A stretch of 64,000 nt of DNA from VBDM01 sp963699535 (GTDB lineage: Bacteria; Pseudomonadota; Gammaproteobacteria; Burkholderiales; SG8-39): contig CAVOUJ010000021.1 of NCBI GenBank assembly GCA_963699535.1, positions 31,149 through 95,148 on the forward strand, written 5' to 3'. Both the position numbers and the translations under genes were made by a program. This document shows, one piece after another, positions 43,145-50,779 of the stretch. Positions within the stretch are counted from its first letter, which is position 1. The number at the start of each line of letters is the position of its first letter. Below the pieces are notes generated by a model that was not told the DNA's origin, did no database searches, and worked only from the letters and a program-made list of their open reading frames with translations.

Positions 43145-43945
43145 TTAATGGTGCAGCCGGTCAAACGCCGCCTGCACGCGCTTCAGATCCTCGGCGGTGT
43201 CAACGCCCGGCAGCGGAGCGTCCTGTCGTATCGCGACCGCGATGGCGTATCCGTGCCAGAGAGCGCGCAGTTGCTCGAGCGCTTCGAATTCTTCGAGCGG
43301 CGAGCGCTCGAGCCGGGGATAGGCGATCAGGAATTCCGCGTGATAGGCGTAGACGCCGATGTGCCGGTAGCAGGGAAGTCCCTCCGGCAGCGCCGGCTTC
43401 GAACCCGCCATGACAGGCCGCGAGGGATCGTACGAGCGTGCGAACGCGTCGCGCGCAAAGGGAACCGGCGCGCGACTGAAATACCGCGCCAGGCCGGCGC
43501 GATCGAGAACGACCTTGACGACGTTGGGGTTGAAAAGCTCCGCCGCTTCCCGTATGGGGTGACACGCGGTGGCCATCGCCGCCTCCGGCGTCTCCGCGAG
43601 CAGCGTCGCGACGGCACGGATCAGGCCGGGCTCGACGAGCGGTTCGTCGCCCTGGACGTTGACGACGACGGTCCCGGCCGCGAGGGACAGGCGTTCAGCG
43701 ACTTCGGCGATCCTATCGGTGCCGGTAGGGTGATCGGCGCGCGTCATTACCGCGTGAAACCCGTGCTGCTCGGCCGCCTTCGCAATGTCCCTGTGGTCGG
43801 TGGCGACGTATACCTGCCGAGCGCCGCTTTCTCGCGCGCGCTCGGCGACGCGCACGACCATGGGCTTGCCTGCCAGGTCGGCGAGCGCTTTCCCGGGAAG
43901 TCGGGTGGACGCAAACCGCGCCGGGATTATGGCGACGAAAGACAC
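43145..43945 (-). CDS. kdsB: 3-deoxy-manno-octulosonate cytidylyltransferase
   Basis: A 266-residue enzyme activating KDO with CTP for LPS inner-core synthesis. The N-terminal nucleotide-binding loop is IIPARFASTRLPGKALADL, followed by VYVATDHRDIAKAA and NVQGDEPLVEPGLI, and YRHIGVYAYHAEFL near 200. It lies in the conserved lpxK-trm112-kdsB-adk order. Confidence 0.96.
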   Translation of the reverse strand: MSFVAIIPARFASTRLPGKALADLAGKPMVVRVAERARESGARQVYVATDHRDIAKAAEQHGFHAVMTRADHPTGTDRIAEVAERLSLAAGTVVVNVQGDEPLVEPGLIRAVATLLAETPEAAMATACHPIREAAELFNPNVVKVVLDRAGLARYFSRAPVPFARDAFARSYDPSRPVMAGSKPALPEGLPCYRHIGVYAYHAEFLIAYPRLERSPLEEFEALEQLRALWHGYAIAVAIRQDAPLPGVDTAEDLKRVQAAFDRLHH

Positions 43946-43985
43946 TCTCGCAGGTCTAGCTGTCCAGGATGCGAGCGCGCTTCAT

Positions 43986-44171
43986 TCAGTCGTTTACTTC
44001 CTCGTCCGGCGAAAGCTTTCTTGCCTCGTCCTCGAGCATGACCGGGATGTCGTCCCGGATCGGAAACGCGAGGCGGTCAGCCTTGCAGACAAGCTCGCCC
44101 TGCGCTTTGCGATAGACCAGCGGCCCCTTGCAGATCGGACAGACGAGAATGTCAAGCAGGCGGGCGTCCAT
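43986..44171 (-). CDS. Trm112 family zinc-ribbon-like protein (YcaR type)
   Basis: A 61-residue protein with a Cys pair (VCPICKGPL) and a later Cys (LVCKADRLAFPI), followed by IPVMLEDEARKL. In Proteobacteria this small protein sits between lpxK and kdsB, as here; the overlap with lpxK is 20 bases. Its eukaryotic relatives activate methyltransferases, but the bacterial role is not established. Confidence 0.9.
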   Translation of the reverse strand: MDARLLDILVCPICKGPLVYRKAQGELVCKADRLAFPIRDDIPVMLEDEARKLSPDEEVND

Positions 44172-45129
44172 GAATGCGCCTCAGAATGAGATCCAAGAGA
44201 ACGGGATCGGGTTCGGCGTCCACGCGCACTGCAATCAGGTCGCGCCTGCCGAAGCGGCGACATTTTACCGCATCCTTTTCGGTCATCAGCACCCAATCGC
44301 AGTCGGCGAACTCGAGATCCAAAGGCCTGAAAGGGTGATGATCGGGAAAGGGATGCGCGGTGAAACTCAGGCCGAGGCGCGCGAGCTCCGCGAAGAACCG
44401 TTGGGGATTCCCCGTTCCGGCGACCGCGTGCAGCCTCCTCCCCGACAGCTCGCTTATCGCCACGCCTTCTGTATTCTCGCCAATCCGGTAGAAGCCCGCC
44501 GGCTCGAGCCGCATGCGAAACGCGCCGGGTTTCTCTTTGGCGCCGTTGACGACTGTCGCGTCCACCCGGCGGTTCGCCGGCTCGCGCAAGGGTCCCGCCG
44601 GAAGCATCAAACCGTTGCCAAGACCGCGCTCATCCTCGACGGCAATCTCGAAATCGCGATGCAGCCGATAGTGCTGGAGCCCGTCGTCGCAAACGATCAC
44701 ATCGCAATCGCTGCGGGCTGCGAGCAGAGCGCGGCCGGCGGAAGCACGATCGGCCCCGATCCACACCGGGCAACCGGAGCGCTCGGCAAGCAGCAAGGGT
44801 TCATCGCCGACCTGCACCGGGTCGTCTCCCACGCTCACCCCGCGTGGCCCGGAATGCGTTCCCCGGTATCCCCGGCAGAGGATCCCGGGATGTCGCCCCT
44901 TGCCGCGCAGAGCCTGCGACAGCGCGAGGACAAGAGGTGTCTTTCCTGTGCCGCCCACGGTGAGATTTCCTACGACGATTACCGGAACCGGAAGGCGAGC
45001 GGAGCGAAGCACCCCGCGCCTGTAGAGAAGCAGCCGAAGCGCGACCAGAAGGCGAAAAACCAGACAGGCCGGATACAACAGGATCGACACTGCGCTCAGC
45101 CGGTACCAGTGGCGCTCGGCGAAGCTCAT
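44152..45129 (-). CDS. lpxK: Tetraacyldisaccharide 4'-kinase
   Basis: A 325-residue inner-membrane-associated lipid A kinase. It begins FAERHWYRLSAVSILLYPAC with one membrane anchor, then a P-loop-like segment VIVVGNLTVGGTGKTPLVL, GILCRGYRG, VIVCDDGLQHYRL and FPDHHPFRP with the catalytic region. The ATG at 45129 is chosen; an upstream start (45213) would run into exbD. It is 22 bases after exbD. Confidence 0.95.
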   Translation of the reverse strand: MSFAERHWYRLSAVSILLYPACLVFRLLVALRLLLYRRGVLRSARLPVPVIVVGNLTVGGTGKTPLVLALSQALRGKGRHPGILCRGYRGTHSGPRGVSVGDDPVQVGDEPLLLAERSGCPVWIGADRASAGRALLAARSDCDVIVCDDGLQHYRLHRDFEIAVEDERGLGNGLMLPAGPLREPANRRVDATVVNGAKEKPGAFRMRLEPAGFYRIGENTEGVAISELSGRRLHAVAGTGNPQRFFAELARLGLSFTAHPFPDHHPFRPLDLEFADCDWVLMTEKDAVKCRRFGRRDLIAVRVDAEPDPVLLDLILRRIHGRPPA

Positions 45130-45151
45130 CGGGAGGCGCGCGGCCGCCGCG

Positions 45152-45568
45152 CTAATTCGTCGCCTGCTCCACGGCAAACACGACCTGGCCGAAACCCGCC
45201 TGGCGCGATGCATCCATGACCCGGATCACCGACTGATGGGTGGCATTGTTGTCGGCGTTGATGACGACGACCGGGTCTTTCATGCCGGCCCCTGCAAGAC
45301 GCAGATCTTCAGCCAGGCCCTGGACGTTCCGGAACTGGATCGGCTTGCGCTGCAGCAGGTACTGCCCGCTTGCGCTGACCACCACGTTGATTTCGTTGGA
45401 CCGCTCCGGCGGTTTCTGCGCGTCGGCGCGCGGCAGGTTGACCTGAAGCTCGGAGAACTTGGAGTAGGTGGTCGTAAGCATCAGGAAAATGATGATCACC
45501 AGCAAGACGTCGATCATGGGAATGAGGTTGATCTCCGGATCTTCCTTCCGGCTGCGGGCGAACTTCAT
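45152..45568 (-). CDS. exbD: Biopolymer transport protein ExbD/TolR family
   Basis: A 138-residue single-helix inner-membrane protein. It opens EDPEINLIPMIDVLLVIIIF with the conserved membrane Asp of the proton path, then has a periplasmic domain (GQYLLQRKPIQFRNVQGLAE). With ExbB it forms a proton-driven motor for TonB-like or envelope work. It overlaps exbB by 4 bases. In Betaproteobacteria this pair commonly precedes lpxK. Confidence 0.93.
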   Translation of the reverse strand: MKFARSRKEDPEINLIPMIDVLLVIIIFLMLTTTYSKFSELQVNLPRADAQKPPERSNEINVVVSASGQYLLQRKPIQFRNVQGLAEDLRLAGAGMKDPVVVINADNNATHQSVIRVMDASRQAGFGQVVFAVEQATN

Positions 45569-46200
45569 GCCTGGACGTGCGGCGGAGGCTCAAAGTCGAA
45601 GCGCTCGCCGTGGACCACGTCCACCAGCCTCGCCGCCTGCTGCTCCATGTCGGCCACGAAGGTCTCGACCCTGCCGCGAAAGTGCCGGAAAAAGATCATC
45701 GCCGGAATGGCGATCACCAGTCCGAACCCGGTGTTGTACAGCGCCACCGAGATGCCGTGGGCGAGATCGTGGGGATTGGATCCGGCGGGCGTCTGCGAGC
45801 CGAAGATCTCGATCATGCCCACCACCGTGCCAAAGAGGCCCCACAGCGGGCTGACCGTGGCGATCGTCCCCAGCGTCGTCAGGAAGCGCTCGAGTTCGAG
45901 GGTCACGGCGCGGCCCGCCTCTTCGATTGCATCCTTCATCACGTAGCGGGGGCTCTTGTGGTTGCGAAGGCCCGAGGCGAGCACCTGACCGAGCGGCGAG
46001 TCCTGGGAAAGCTTCTCCAGCATATCCTCGCTCACGCCTTGCCGCCGGTACGCGGTGACGACCTTCTCGAGCAGGTCGCTCGGAACGATCTTCTCCCTGC
46101 GCAGGATGATGAATCGATCGATGACGAGTGCTACGGCGATGACGGAGGCGACGAGAAGAAAGTAGATCGGCCAGCCTGCGGCCTGAATGATGGAAAACAA
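45565..46200 (-). CDS. exbB: Biopolymer transport protein ExbB/TolQ family
   Basis: A 211-residue MotA/TolQ/ExbB proton-channel protein with three helices: WPIYFLLVASVIAVALVID, LWGLFGTVVGMIEIF and ALYNTGFGLVIAIPAMIFF. The open frame reaches 46278, but the preferred start is TTG at 46200 with GGGGGA about 6 bases before it, which gives the family's LFSIIQAAGWP start. It drives the motor with exbD, which overlaps its end. Confidence 0.93.
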   Translation of the reverse strand: MFSIIQAAGWPIYFLLVASVIAVALVIDRFIILRREKIVPSDLLEKVVTAYRRQGVSEDMLEKLSQDSPLGQVLASGLRNHKSPRYVMKDAIEEAGRAVTLELERFLTTLGTIATVSPLWGLFGTVVGMIEIFGSQTPAGSNPHDLAHGISVALYNTGFGLVIAIPAMIFFRHFRGRVETFVADMEQQAARLVDVVHGERFDFEPPPHVQA

Positions 46201-46580
46201 CCACGTCCCCCGGGTGTTGCAAAAAACGCTGCCCACTTTAGCCTGCGACCGGCGATTCGGCAAGGCGAAATATTTCAAGAAGAAGGGCTGGCTTGCATTG
46301 AGATTCGAAGCGGAACTTCTTCGCTCGTTTAGCGACGAGGCGAGCTATCTTGCCGCCAAATCTTTATCCACAAATTGTGTGGATAAGGTTGTGCATAGGA
46401 GCAGGAAAGCGGTCGTAAGTGAATCGCGCGAAAGGATTTTTCGGCTCGTGATGAAAACTTGAACGATTGCTTTTCCGTCTATTCCTCAATGAGTTACGCG
46501 CTGTACTTCGGTTCTTACATGACGCGTACATAGACAGGGGGCTCGCGAAGCCTCCATTGTGGATAGGTTACAATCGGCGC
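46201..46580. other. Intergenic region between divergent exbB and xseA
   Basis: There is no gene I can support. A short plus-strand frame (46187-46462) is not protein-like. It carries two perfect DnaA boxes in inverted orientation (46364-46386) and a third, weaker box (TGTGGATAG, 46558-46566) 14 bases before the xseA ATG. The middle is less GC-rich than the rest of the window. Promoters for both genes must lie here, but none is clear. Confidence 0.5.
46364..46386. promoter_or_regulatory. Inverted pair of perfect DnaA boxes
   Basis: TTATCCACA at 46364-46372 and TGTGGATAA at 46378-46386 are both exact consensus DnaA boxes, facing each other with 5 bases between. Two exact 9-mers so close are unlikely by chance in high-GC DNA. 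They could serve DnaA control of xseA or exbB, or titration of DnaA. Confidence 0.6.
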
Positions 46581-47945
46581 ATGCCCGGAGAACAAGGACT
46601 GGCGCGGGTTTCCGCGCCCTCCCCCGCGGGAATTCTCACCGTTTCAGCCCTCACTCGAAGCGTCCGGGACCTGATCGAGCATCGCTATCCATTGCTTTGG
46701 GTCGGTGGCGAGCTCTCCAATTTCACTCTGGCCAAGTCCGGACACGCCTACTTTGTCCTGAAGGACGAGCACGCCCAAGTGCGCTGCGTCATGTTCCGGC
46801 AGCGCGCCCAGCAGCTTCAATGGCAGCCCCGGGACGGCATGCAAATCGAGGCTCAGGCCCTTGTGACGCTGTACGAGCCGCGCGGCGACTTCCAGCTCAA
46901 TGTCGAAACCATGCGGCGTGCGGGCCTCGGCGCCCTGTTCGAGGCTTTCGTGAAGCTTCGCGAGAAGCTCGAGAAGGAAGGCCTGTTCGCCTCTGAAAGC
47001 AAGCGGCCGCTGCCGCGCTTTCCGCGCACCATAGGGGTGATCACATCGCGGGAAGCTGCCGCGCTGCAGGACGTTCTCACCACGCTCGCAAGGCGCAACT
47101 CTTCTGTCACGGTCGTCGTCTACCCGGTGAAAGTCCAGGGCGAGGACGCGGCCGAGAGAATCACCGCGGCCCTCGAGATCGCCGGCCGGCGCCGCGAGTG
47201 CGACGTGCTGCTCCTGGTGCGCGGCGGAGGAAGCATCGAGGACTTGTGGGCGTTCAACGAGGAAATCGTGGCACGTGCCCTCCGCGCATGCCCGATTCCG
47301 GTCGTCACCGGCATCGGCCACGAGACCGATTTCACCATTGCCGACTTCGCCGCCGATCAGCGTGCCCCGACCCCGACCGCCGCGGCCGAGCTGGTCAGCC
47401 CGGAGCGCGCCCTCCTGCTCGATGCCGTAGCCACGCTGGCGAATCGCCTGGTCACGAACACACGGCACGATATCGAGGCTCGGATGCTGCACATCGACCA
47501 CCTTGCACGCCGGCTGGTCCACCCCGGCGTGCGGTTGCAGGCGCAGGGCGAACTGCTCGTCCAGTTGCGGGTGAGGCTGGGACGGGCTGTGGCCCGGGTC
47601 ATTGCAGAGAGACAATGGCGCATCACCGTGCTTCTGCAGGCCAGCCGATCTTGGCTGCCCAATATCCACGAGCTCGCGGCAATCTCAGGGCAGTTGGCAG
47701 CGCGACTGCACTCGGCGACGCGTGCCGCGTTGGAACGCGCAGCGTCGGCCTGCGAACGCCTGAGCGCCAATCTTTCGCACCTGGGTCCGATGGCGGTGCT
47801 CGAACGCGGCTACAGTGTCGTTCGCGACGCTTCCGGCCAGATCGTGCGGCGCGGCGCAAACCTGAGTCCCGGCGACCTCCTCGACATCACGTTTGCCGAG
47901 GGTGGCGCCGATGCACGCGTCGAGCGCACGCGGTCGAAACCTTGA
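46581..47945 (+). CDS. xseA: Exodeoxyribonuclease VII large subunit
   Basis: A 454-residue nuclease subunit. An N-terminal OB-fold (LLWVGGELSNFTLAKSGHAYF, VRCVMFRQRA) is followed by the catalytic region (IGVITSREAAALQDVLTTLARR, VLLLVRGGGSIEDLWAFNEE, TGIGHETDFTIADFAADQRAPTP) and a long helical region. The ATG at 46581 is chosen for MPGEQGLARV. No xseB is adjacent. It ends in a TTGA overlap with a small membrane protein gene. Confidence 0.96.
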   Translation: MPGEQGLARVSAPSPAGILTVSALTRSVRDLIEHRYPLLWVGGELSNFTLAKSGHAYFVLKDEHAQVRCVMFRQRAQQLQWQPRDGMQIEAQALVTLYEPRGDFQLNVETMRRAGLGALFEAFVKLREKLEKEGLFASESKRPLPRFPRTIGVITSREAAALQDVLTTLARRNSSVTVVVYPVKVQGEDAAERITAALEIAGRRRECDVLLLVRGGGSIEDLWAFNEEIVARALRACPIPVVTGIGHETDFTIADFAADQRAPTPTAAAELVSPERALLLDAVATLANRLVTNTRHDIEARMLHIDHLARRLVHPGVRLQAQGELLVQLRVRLGRAVARVIAERQWRITVLLQASRSWLPNIHELAAISGQLAARLHSATRAALERAASACERLSANLSHLGPMAVLERGYSVVRDASGQIVRRGANLSPGDLLDITFAEGGADARVERTRSKP

Positions 47946-48211
47946 CGGACGCCGGAAGGGTTTCCGCGCTGTGCTGGATCGCCGGCATCCCGGCAGCCGC
48001 GCTGGTCACAATATTGGTGCTGCTCGCGGAAAGCGCCCGCTCTGCGGGCCAGCACATGACAGGAGACCTGCTCTCCGTTGCCCAGTTCCTCGTCTACTTC
48101 GCCTGGTTCAGACTTGCCTGGCGTGCCTCCCACAACATGCCGGACTCCACCTGGAGGCCGGTGGCCCGCGGCGCGCTCGCGGCCGGCCTGGTGCTTTCAG
48201 CGATGCTCTAG
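47942..48211 (+). CDS. Small membrane protein of unknown function
   Basis: The frame codes 89 residues with two or three hydrophobic helices (ALCWIAGIPAAALVTILVLL, LLSVAQFLVYFAWFRLAWR and a short final one). The TTG start overlaps the xseA stop (TTGA), typical of coupled translation. I do not recognise a family. Confidence 0.5.
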   Translation: MTDAGRVSALCWIAGIPAAALVTILVLLAESARSAGQHMTGDLLSVAQFLVYFAWFRLAWRASHNMPDSTWRPVARGALAAGLVLSAML

Positions 48212-48286
48212 AAGCCGGCGGACAGCTTGCAATCAGGCTCCCTTTGGACAGAGAATACGCGGGCTCTGATCAACGGGAGAACGACC

Positions 48287-48385
48287 ATGAAGAATCCGCT
48301 TGATTCACTCTGGGGGACGATCATTTCCGGATTGGTCCTCACCGTCATCCTGCACTACGCAGTCAAGTACTACCTGGGGAGCTGA
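48287..48385 (+). CDS. 32-residue single-helix membrane microprotein
   Basis: ATG at 48287 with GGGAG 8-9 bases upstream opens a frame of 32 residues: a short MKNPLDSLW head, one transmembrane helix (GTIISGLVLTVILHYAVKYY) and LGS. The stop is 2 bases before the ATG of the urate-hydroxylase-like gene. The good ribosome site, the clean helix and the tight spacing suggest a real small subunit or partner of that membrane protein. It is too short for most gene finders. Confidence 0.6.
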   Translation: MKNPLDSLWGTIISGLVLTVILHYAVKYYLGS

Positions 48386-48387
48386 CC

Positions 48388-48876
48388 ATGGACTGGGTAC
48401 CCGCGATCTCGCGCTGGATCCACCTCCTTGCCGGAGTGATGTGGATCGGCCTCCTGTATTACTTCAACTTCGTCAATGTGGCCGCGGCGAAGGCGGCGGC
48501 GGCCGACGGCACTGCCGCCGGGATCTCGAAGCATGTCATGCCGCGAGCGCTGCTCTACTTCCGCTGGGCCGCCGTGGTCACCTGGCTGGCGGGCGCGGCG
48601 CTCCTGGGTGCCAATTTCGGTGCGGCGTTCCTGCTGCAGAAATCGCACGTCGCGATCGGGATCGGCGCCTGGCTCGGCACGATCATGCTGCTCAACGTCT
48701 GGGGCCTGATCTGGCCCAATCAGAAGAGGATCCTCGGCATGGTCCCCGCCACCGACGAGGAAAAGAACAAGGCGCGGCGCGTCGCTTTCCTCGCCTCGCG
48801 TACCAACACGGCGCTCTCGATCCCGATGCTCTATTTCATGGCCGCCGGGGCGCACTCGGCGCTGTTCTTCCGCTAG
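48388..48876 (+). CDS. Membrane protein related to the urate hydroxylase PuuD N-terminal domain (PF06181-like)
   Basis: A 162-residue four- to five-helix protein. The helices contain ISRWIHLLAGVMWIGLLYYF, YFRWAAVVTWLAGAALLGA, IGIGAWLGTIMLLNVWGLIWP and the final NTALSIPMLYFMAAGAHSAL. The conserved His and Trp residues match the membrane part of urate hydroxylases. It lacks the cytochrome c tail of full PuuD. Related stand-alone proteins of Betaproteobacteria have no proven activity. It follows the 32-residue microprotein and is closed by a terminator. Confidence 0.8.
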   Translation: MDWVPAISRWIHLLAGVMWIGLLYYFNFVNVAAAKAAAADGTAAGISKHVMPRALLYFRWAAVVTWLAGAALLGANFGAAFLLQKSHVAIGIGAWLGTIMLLNVWGLIWPNQKRILGMVPATDEEKNKARRVAFLASRTNTALSIPMLYFMAAGAHSALFFR

Positions 48877-48898
48877 CCTGCTCGATCGAGAGAAAACG

Positions 48899-48924
48899 GG
48901 GTGGCGCGAGCCACCCTTTTTTTT
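48899..48924. terminator. Rho-independent terminator between convergent genes
   Basis: GGGTGGC-GCGA-GCCACCC is a perfect 7-bp stem with a 4-base loop followed by eight T. A run of A precedes the stem, so it may also serve the DUF192 gene arriving on the minus strand. Confidence 0.9.
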
Positions 48925-48934
48925 GCCCGCGTAC

Positions 48935-49379
48935 TCAACGCGCGGCGGGAGCGCTCTTGGGTCCGACGATACTCACGCCCGCCTTGATGCCCCTTCGCGG
49001 AGAACCAGCCGCGGGACATTTCCAGCGCGAACTTGGCGGGCGCCGCCGCGCAGTGCGGAGTTTCCGTCTGAGGCTGCATGTCCGAGATGCTGACGATCTT
49101 TCCCTCTTCGTCCATGAAAGCCACTGACAGCGGGACCAAGGTGTTCTTCATCCACATGCATTGAACTTCGGCCCGGGGGAACACGAAGAGCATGCCCTCA
49201 TTGGGGCCGAGCGATCGTCGGTACATGAGCCCCTGGGCGCGCGTCTCGAACGTATGCGCGACTTCGGCGCGAATGAGGTGAATCCCGGCGGAAAGCTCCA
49301 TCGTCGGCATCTGGGCGAGCGCAAGATTCGCGAACCACGCACCCGCGACGACGGCAGCCCTCCAAAACCGCTTGGTCAT
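48935..49379 (-). CDS. DUF192 family secreted protein, one frame break
   Basis: About 147 residues. A signal peptide (RFWRAAVVAGAWFANLALA) is followed by the DUF192 (PF02643) core: AHTFETRAQGLMYRRSLGPN, GMLFVFPRAEVQCMWMKNTL, VPLSVAFMDEEGKIVSISDM and ALEMSRGWFS. One base missing in the G-run near 48,993 shifts the end; the restored frame gives IKAGVSIVGPKSAPAAR and a TGA at 48935. The function is unknown; it is exported. Confidence 0.88.
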
Positions 49380-49400
49380 GCCTGGGACTATATCGGAGAT

Positions 49401-49426
49401 AAAAAAAGGCAGGGGGAAGCCCTGCC
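49401..49426 (-). terminator. Rho-independent terminator of the Lys-rich protein gene
   Basis: On the minus strand GGCAGGG-CTTCC-CCCTGCC is a perfect 7-bp stem with a 5-base loop followed by seven T. Confidence 0.88.
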
Positions 49427-49447
49427 TTGGTCCAGCCGGATCGCAGC

Positions 49448-49651
49448 TTACTTCTTTTCGTCCTTCTTGGCGGCTTTCTTGTCGTCCTTCTTCGGGGCCT
49501 TTTTGGCGGCCTTCTTGTCGCCCTTCTTGGCGTCCTTCTTCATTTCATCCTTCTTTTCCATCGGCTGGGCGCCCGCGTGGGACGCGGCCAGAGCCACGCC
49601 ACTCGAAACCGCAAACACGGCGGCTACCAGGATGGAGATCAGCTTCTTCAT
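49448..49651 (-). CDS. Small Lys-rich periplasmic protein
   Basis: A 67-residue product with a signal peptide (MKKLISILVAAVFAVSSGVALA) and a mature part made of Lys-, Asp- and Ala-rich repeats (DKKAAKKAPKKDDKKAAKKD). A good terminator follows the stop. Similar short secreted Lys-rich proteins occur in many Betaproteobacteria without assigned function. Binding of anionic polymers is a guess. Confidence 0.7.
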   Translation of the reverse strand: MKKLISILVAAVFAVSSGVALAASHAGAQPMEKKDEMKKDAKKGDKKAAKKAPKKDDKKAAKKDEKK

Positions 49652-49904
49652 GTGTTCCTCTCTTCGAAGTTAAGGATCAAACAAACTGCAACCAGTTCTT
49701 GACGAACCAGTCCCTCCAACAACGCCTACCGGGCCCGTGGGTTGACACGCCACGGCGGCACAATCCTGTCACGAGGGGCGAGGGAAGGCACGCTGGGGAG
49801 AATTTCCGGGCTAAAGGGGCCCCGGACCTCGGGCGTCCGAGACCCGAATTCGAACGGGACCTGAAGCGTCGGGCGGCGCCGCCGCCCAAGCGAGTCGCGA
49901 GCCC

Positions 49905-50111
49905 TCAGCTCGCGGACTGGATGTTCGAAGCTTGCTTGCCCTTCGGGCCCTGCGTGACTTCGAACTGGACCTTCTGTCCTTCCTTGAGCGTCTTGAAACC
50001 GCTCATCTGAATCGCGGAGAAGTGGGCGAACAAATCCTCGCCACCGTCATCCGGGGTTATGAAGCCATAACCCTTGGCATCGTTGAACCACTTAACCGTA
50101 CCTGTTGGCAT
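49905..50111 (-). CDS. Cold shock protein, CspA family
   Basis: A 68-residue cold-shock domain with RNA-binding motifs KGYGFITP (RNP1) and DLFAHF (RNP2) and opening GTVKWFNDAKGYGF. It binds single-stranded nucleic acids and acts as RNA chaperone or transcription antiterminator. The gap of more than 300 bases upstream would hold its leader. A GC-rich hairpin overlaps the stop region. Confidence 0.95.
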   Translation of the reverse strand: MPTGTVKWFNDAKGYGFITPDDGGEDLFAHFSAIQMSGFKTLKEGQKVQFEVTQGPKGKQASNIQSAS

Positions 50112-50448
50112 AGACCCTTCCTGAATTTTTCAAACCGAGAAACACTCCAACTATGCCTGTACTTCAACGCAGCAGAGGGATTTGACGCCTGCAAACCGCA
50201 TGGAGGACAAACACAGGGAAGCCTTTTACGCGCTTTGCACAACGTCGTCAAGTGCCCCGAAGTGCGTCAACCCCTTGTTCTGCCGAGACGTTTGAGCTTG
50301 CAAGACGAGCCCGCGGCAATTACATTGTGAACGGAGCCCAGGCGTGAATGGAGACACAGACGGCTGACAGGACGCAACATGAACTGGCGGCTCTTCACCT
50401 CGACCCCTTGTTTGACGAGGTGGTTCTTGTGGAATAAGTTGTAAGCGT
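50112..50448. other. Intergenic region between divergent cold-shock gene and clpS
   Basis: No gene is supported. It should contain the cold-shock gene leader and promoter. Near its right end TTGACG (50412-50417) and TAAGTT (50435-50440) stand 17 bases apart but only 9 bases before the clpS ATG, too close for a normal leader, so I do not call a promoter. Confidence 0.4.
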
Positions 50449-50757
50449 ATGGCAACCCGCATGCGAGAAGGCACCTTGCTCGAGGTCAAGAAGGCCAAGC
50501 TCAAGCCTCCCCCTCTGTTCAAGGTGATCCTGCTGAACGACGACTACACCCCCATGGAATTCGTCGTCATCGTGCTGCAGAAATTCTTTTCCATGACCCG
50601 GGAGAAGGCCACGCAGGTCATGCTCAAGGTCCACCGCGAAGGAATGGGCATCTGCGGAACATACCCGAAGGACGTCGCGACGACCAAGGTCGAGCAGGTC
50701 GTGGGCTACGCCCGCAGGAACCAGCATCCGCTACAATGTGTCATGGAGCCTTGTTGA
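50449..50757 (+). CDS. clpS: ATP-dependent Clp protease adaptor ClpS
   Basis: A 102-residue N-end-rule adaptor with PPPLFKVILLNDDYTPMEFV, KFFSMTREKATQVMLKVH and GMGICGTYPKDVATTK, which form the hydrophobic pocket and the ClpA contact. It feeds substrates with destabilising N-termini to ClpAP. It stands directly before clpA, the conserved pair. Confidence 0.96.
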   Translation: MATRMREGTLLEVKKAKLKPPPLFKVILLNDDYTPMEFVVIVLQKFFSMTREKATQVMLKVHREGMGICGTYPKDVATTKVEQVVGYARRNQHPLQCVMEPC

Positions 50758-50779
50758 TCGCAGAGGACCCTGGATACAG

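Noticed and set aside
46364..46386. Chromosomal origin of replication
   Set aside because: Two DnaA boxes are present, but there is no third exact box, no AT-rich unwinding region and no dnaA, dnaN, parAB or gid genes nearby.
46187..46462. A 91-codon frame between exbB and xseA
   Set aside because: It overlaps the exbB start and the DnaA boxes, and its sequence has no protein-like pattern.
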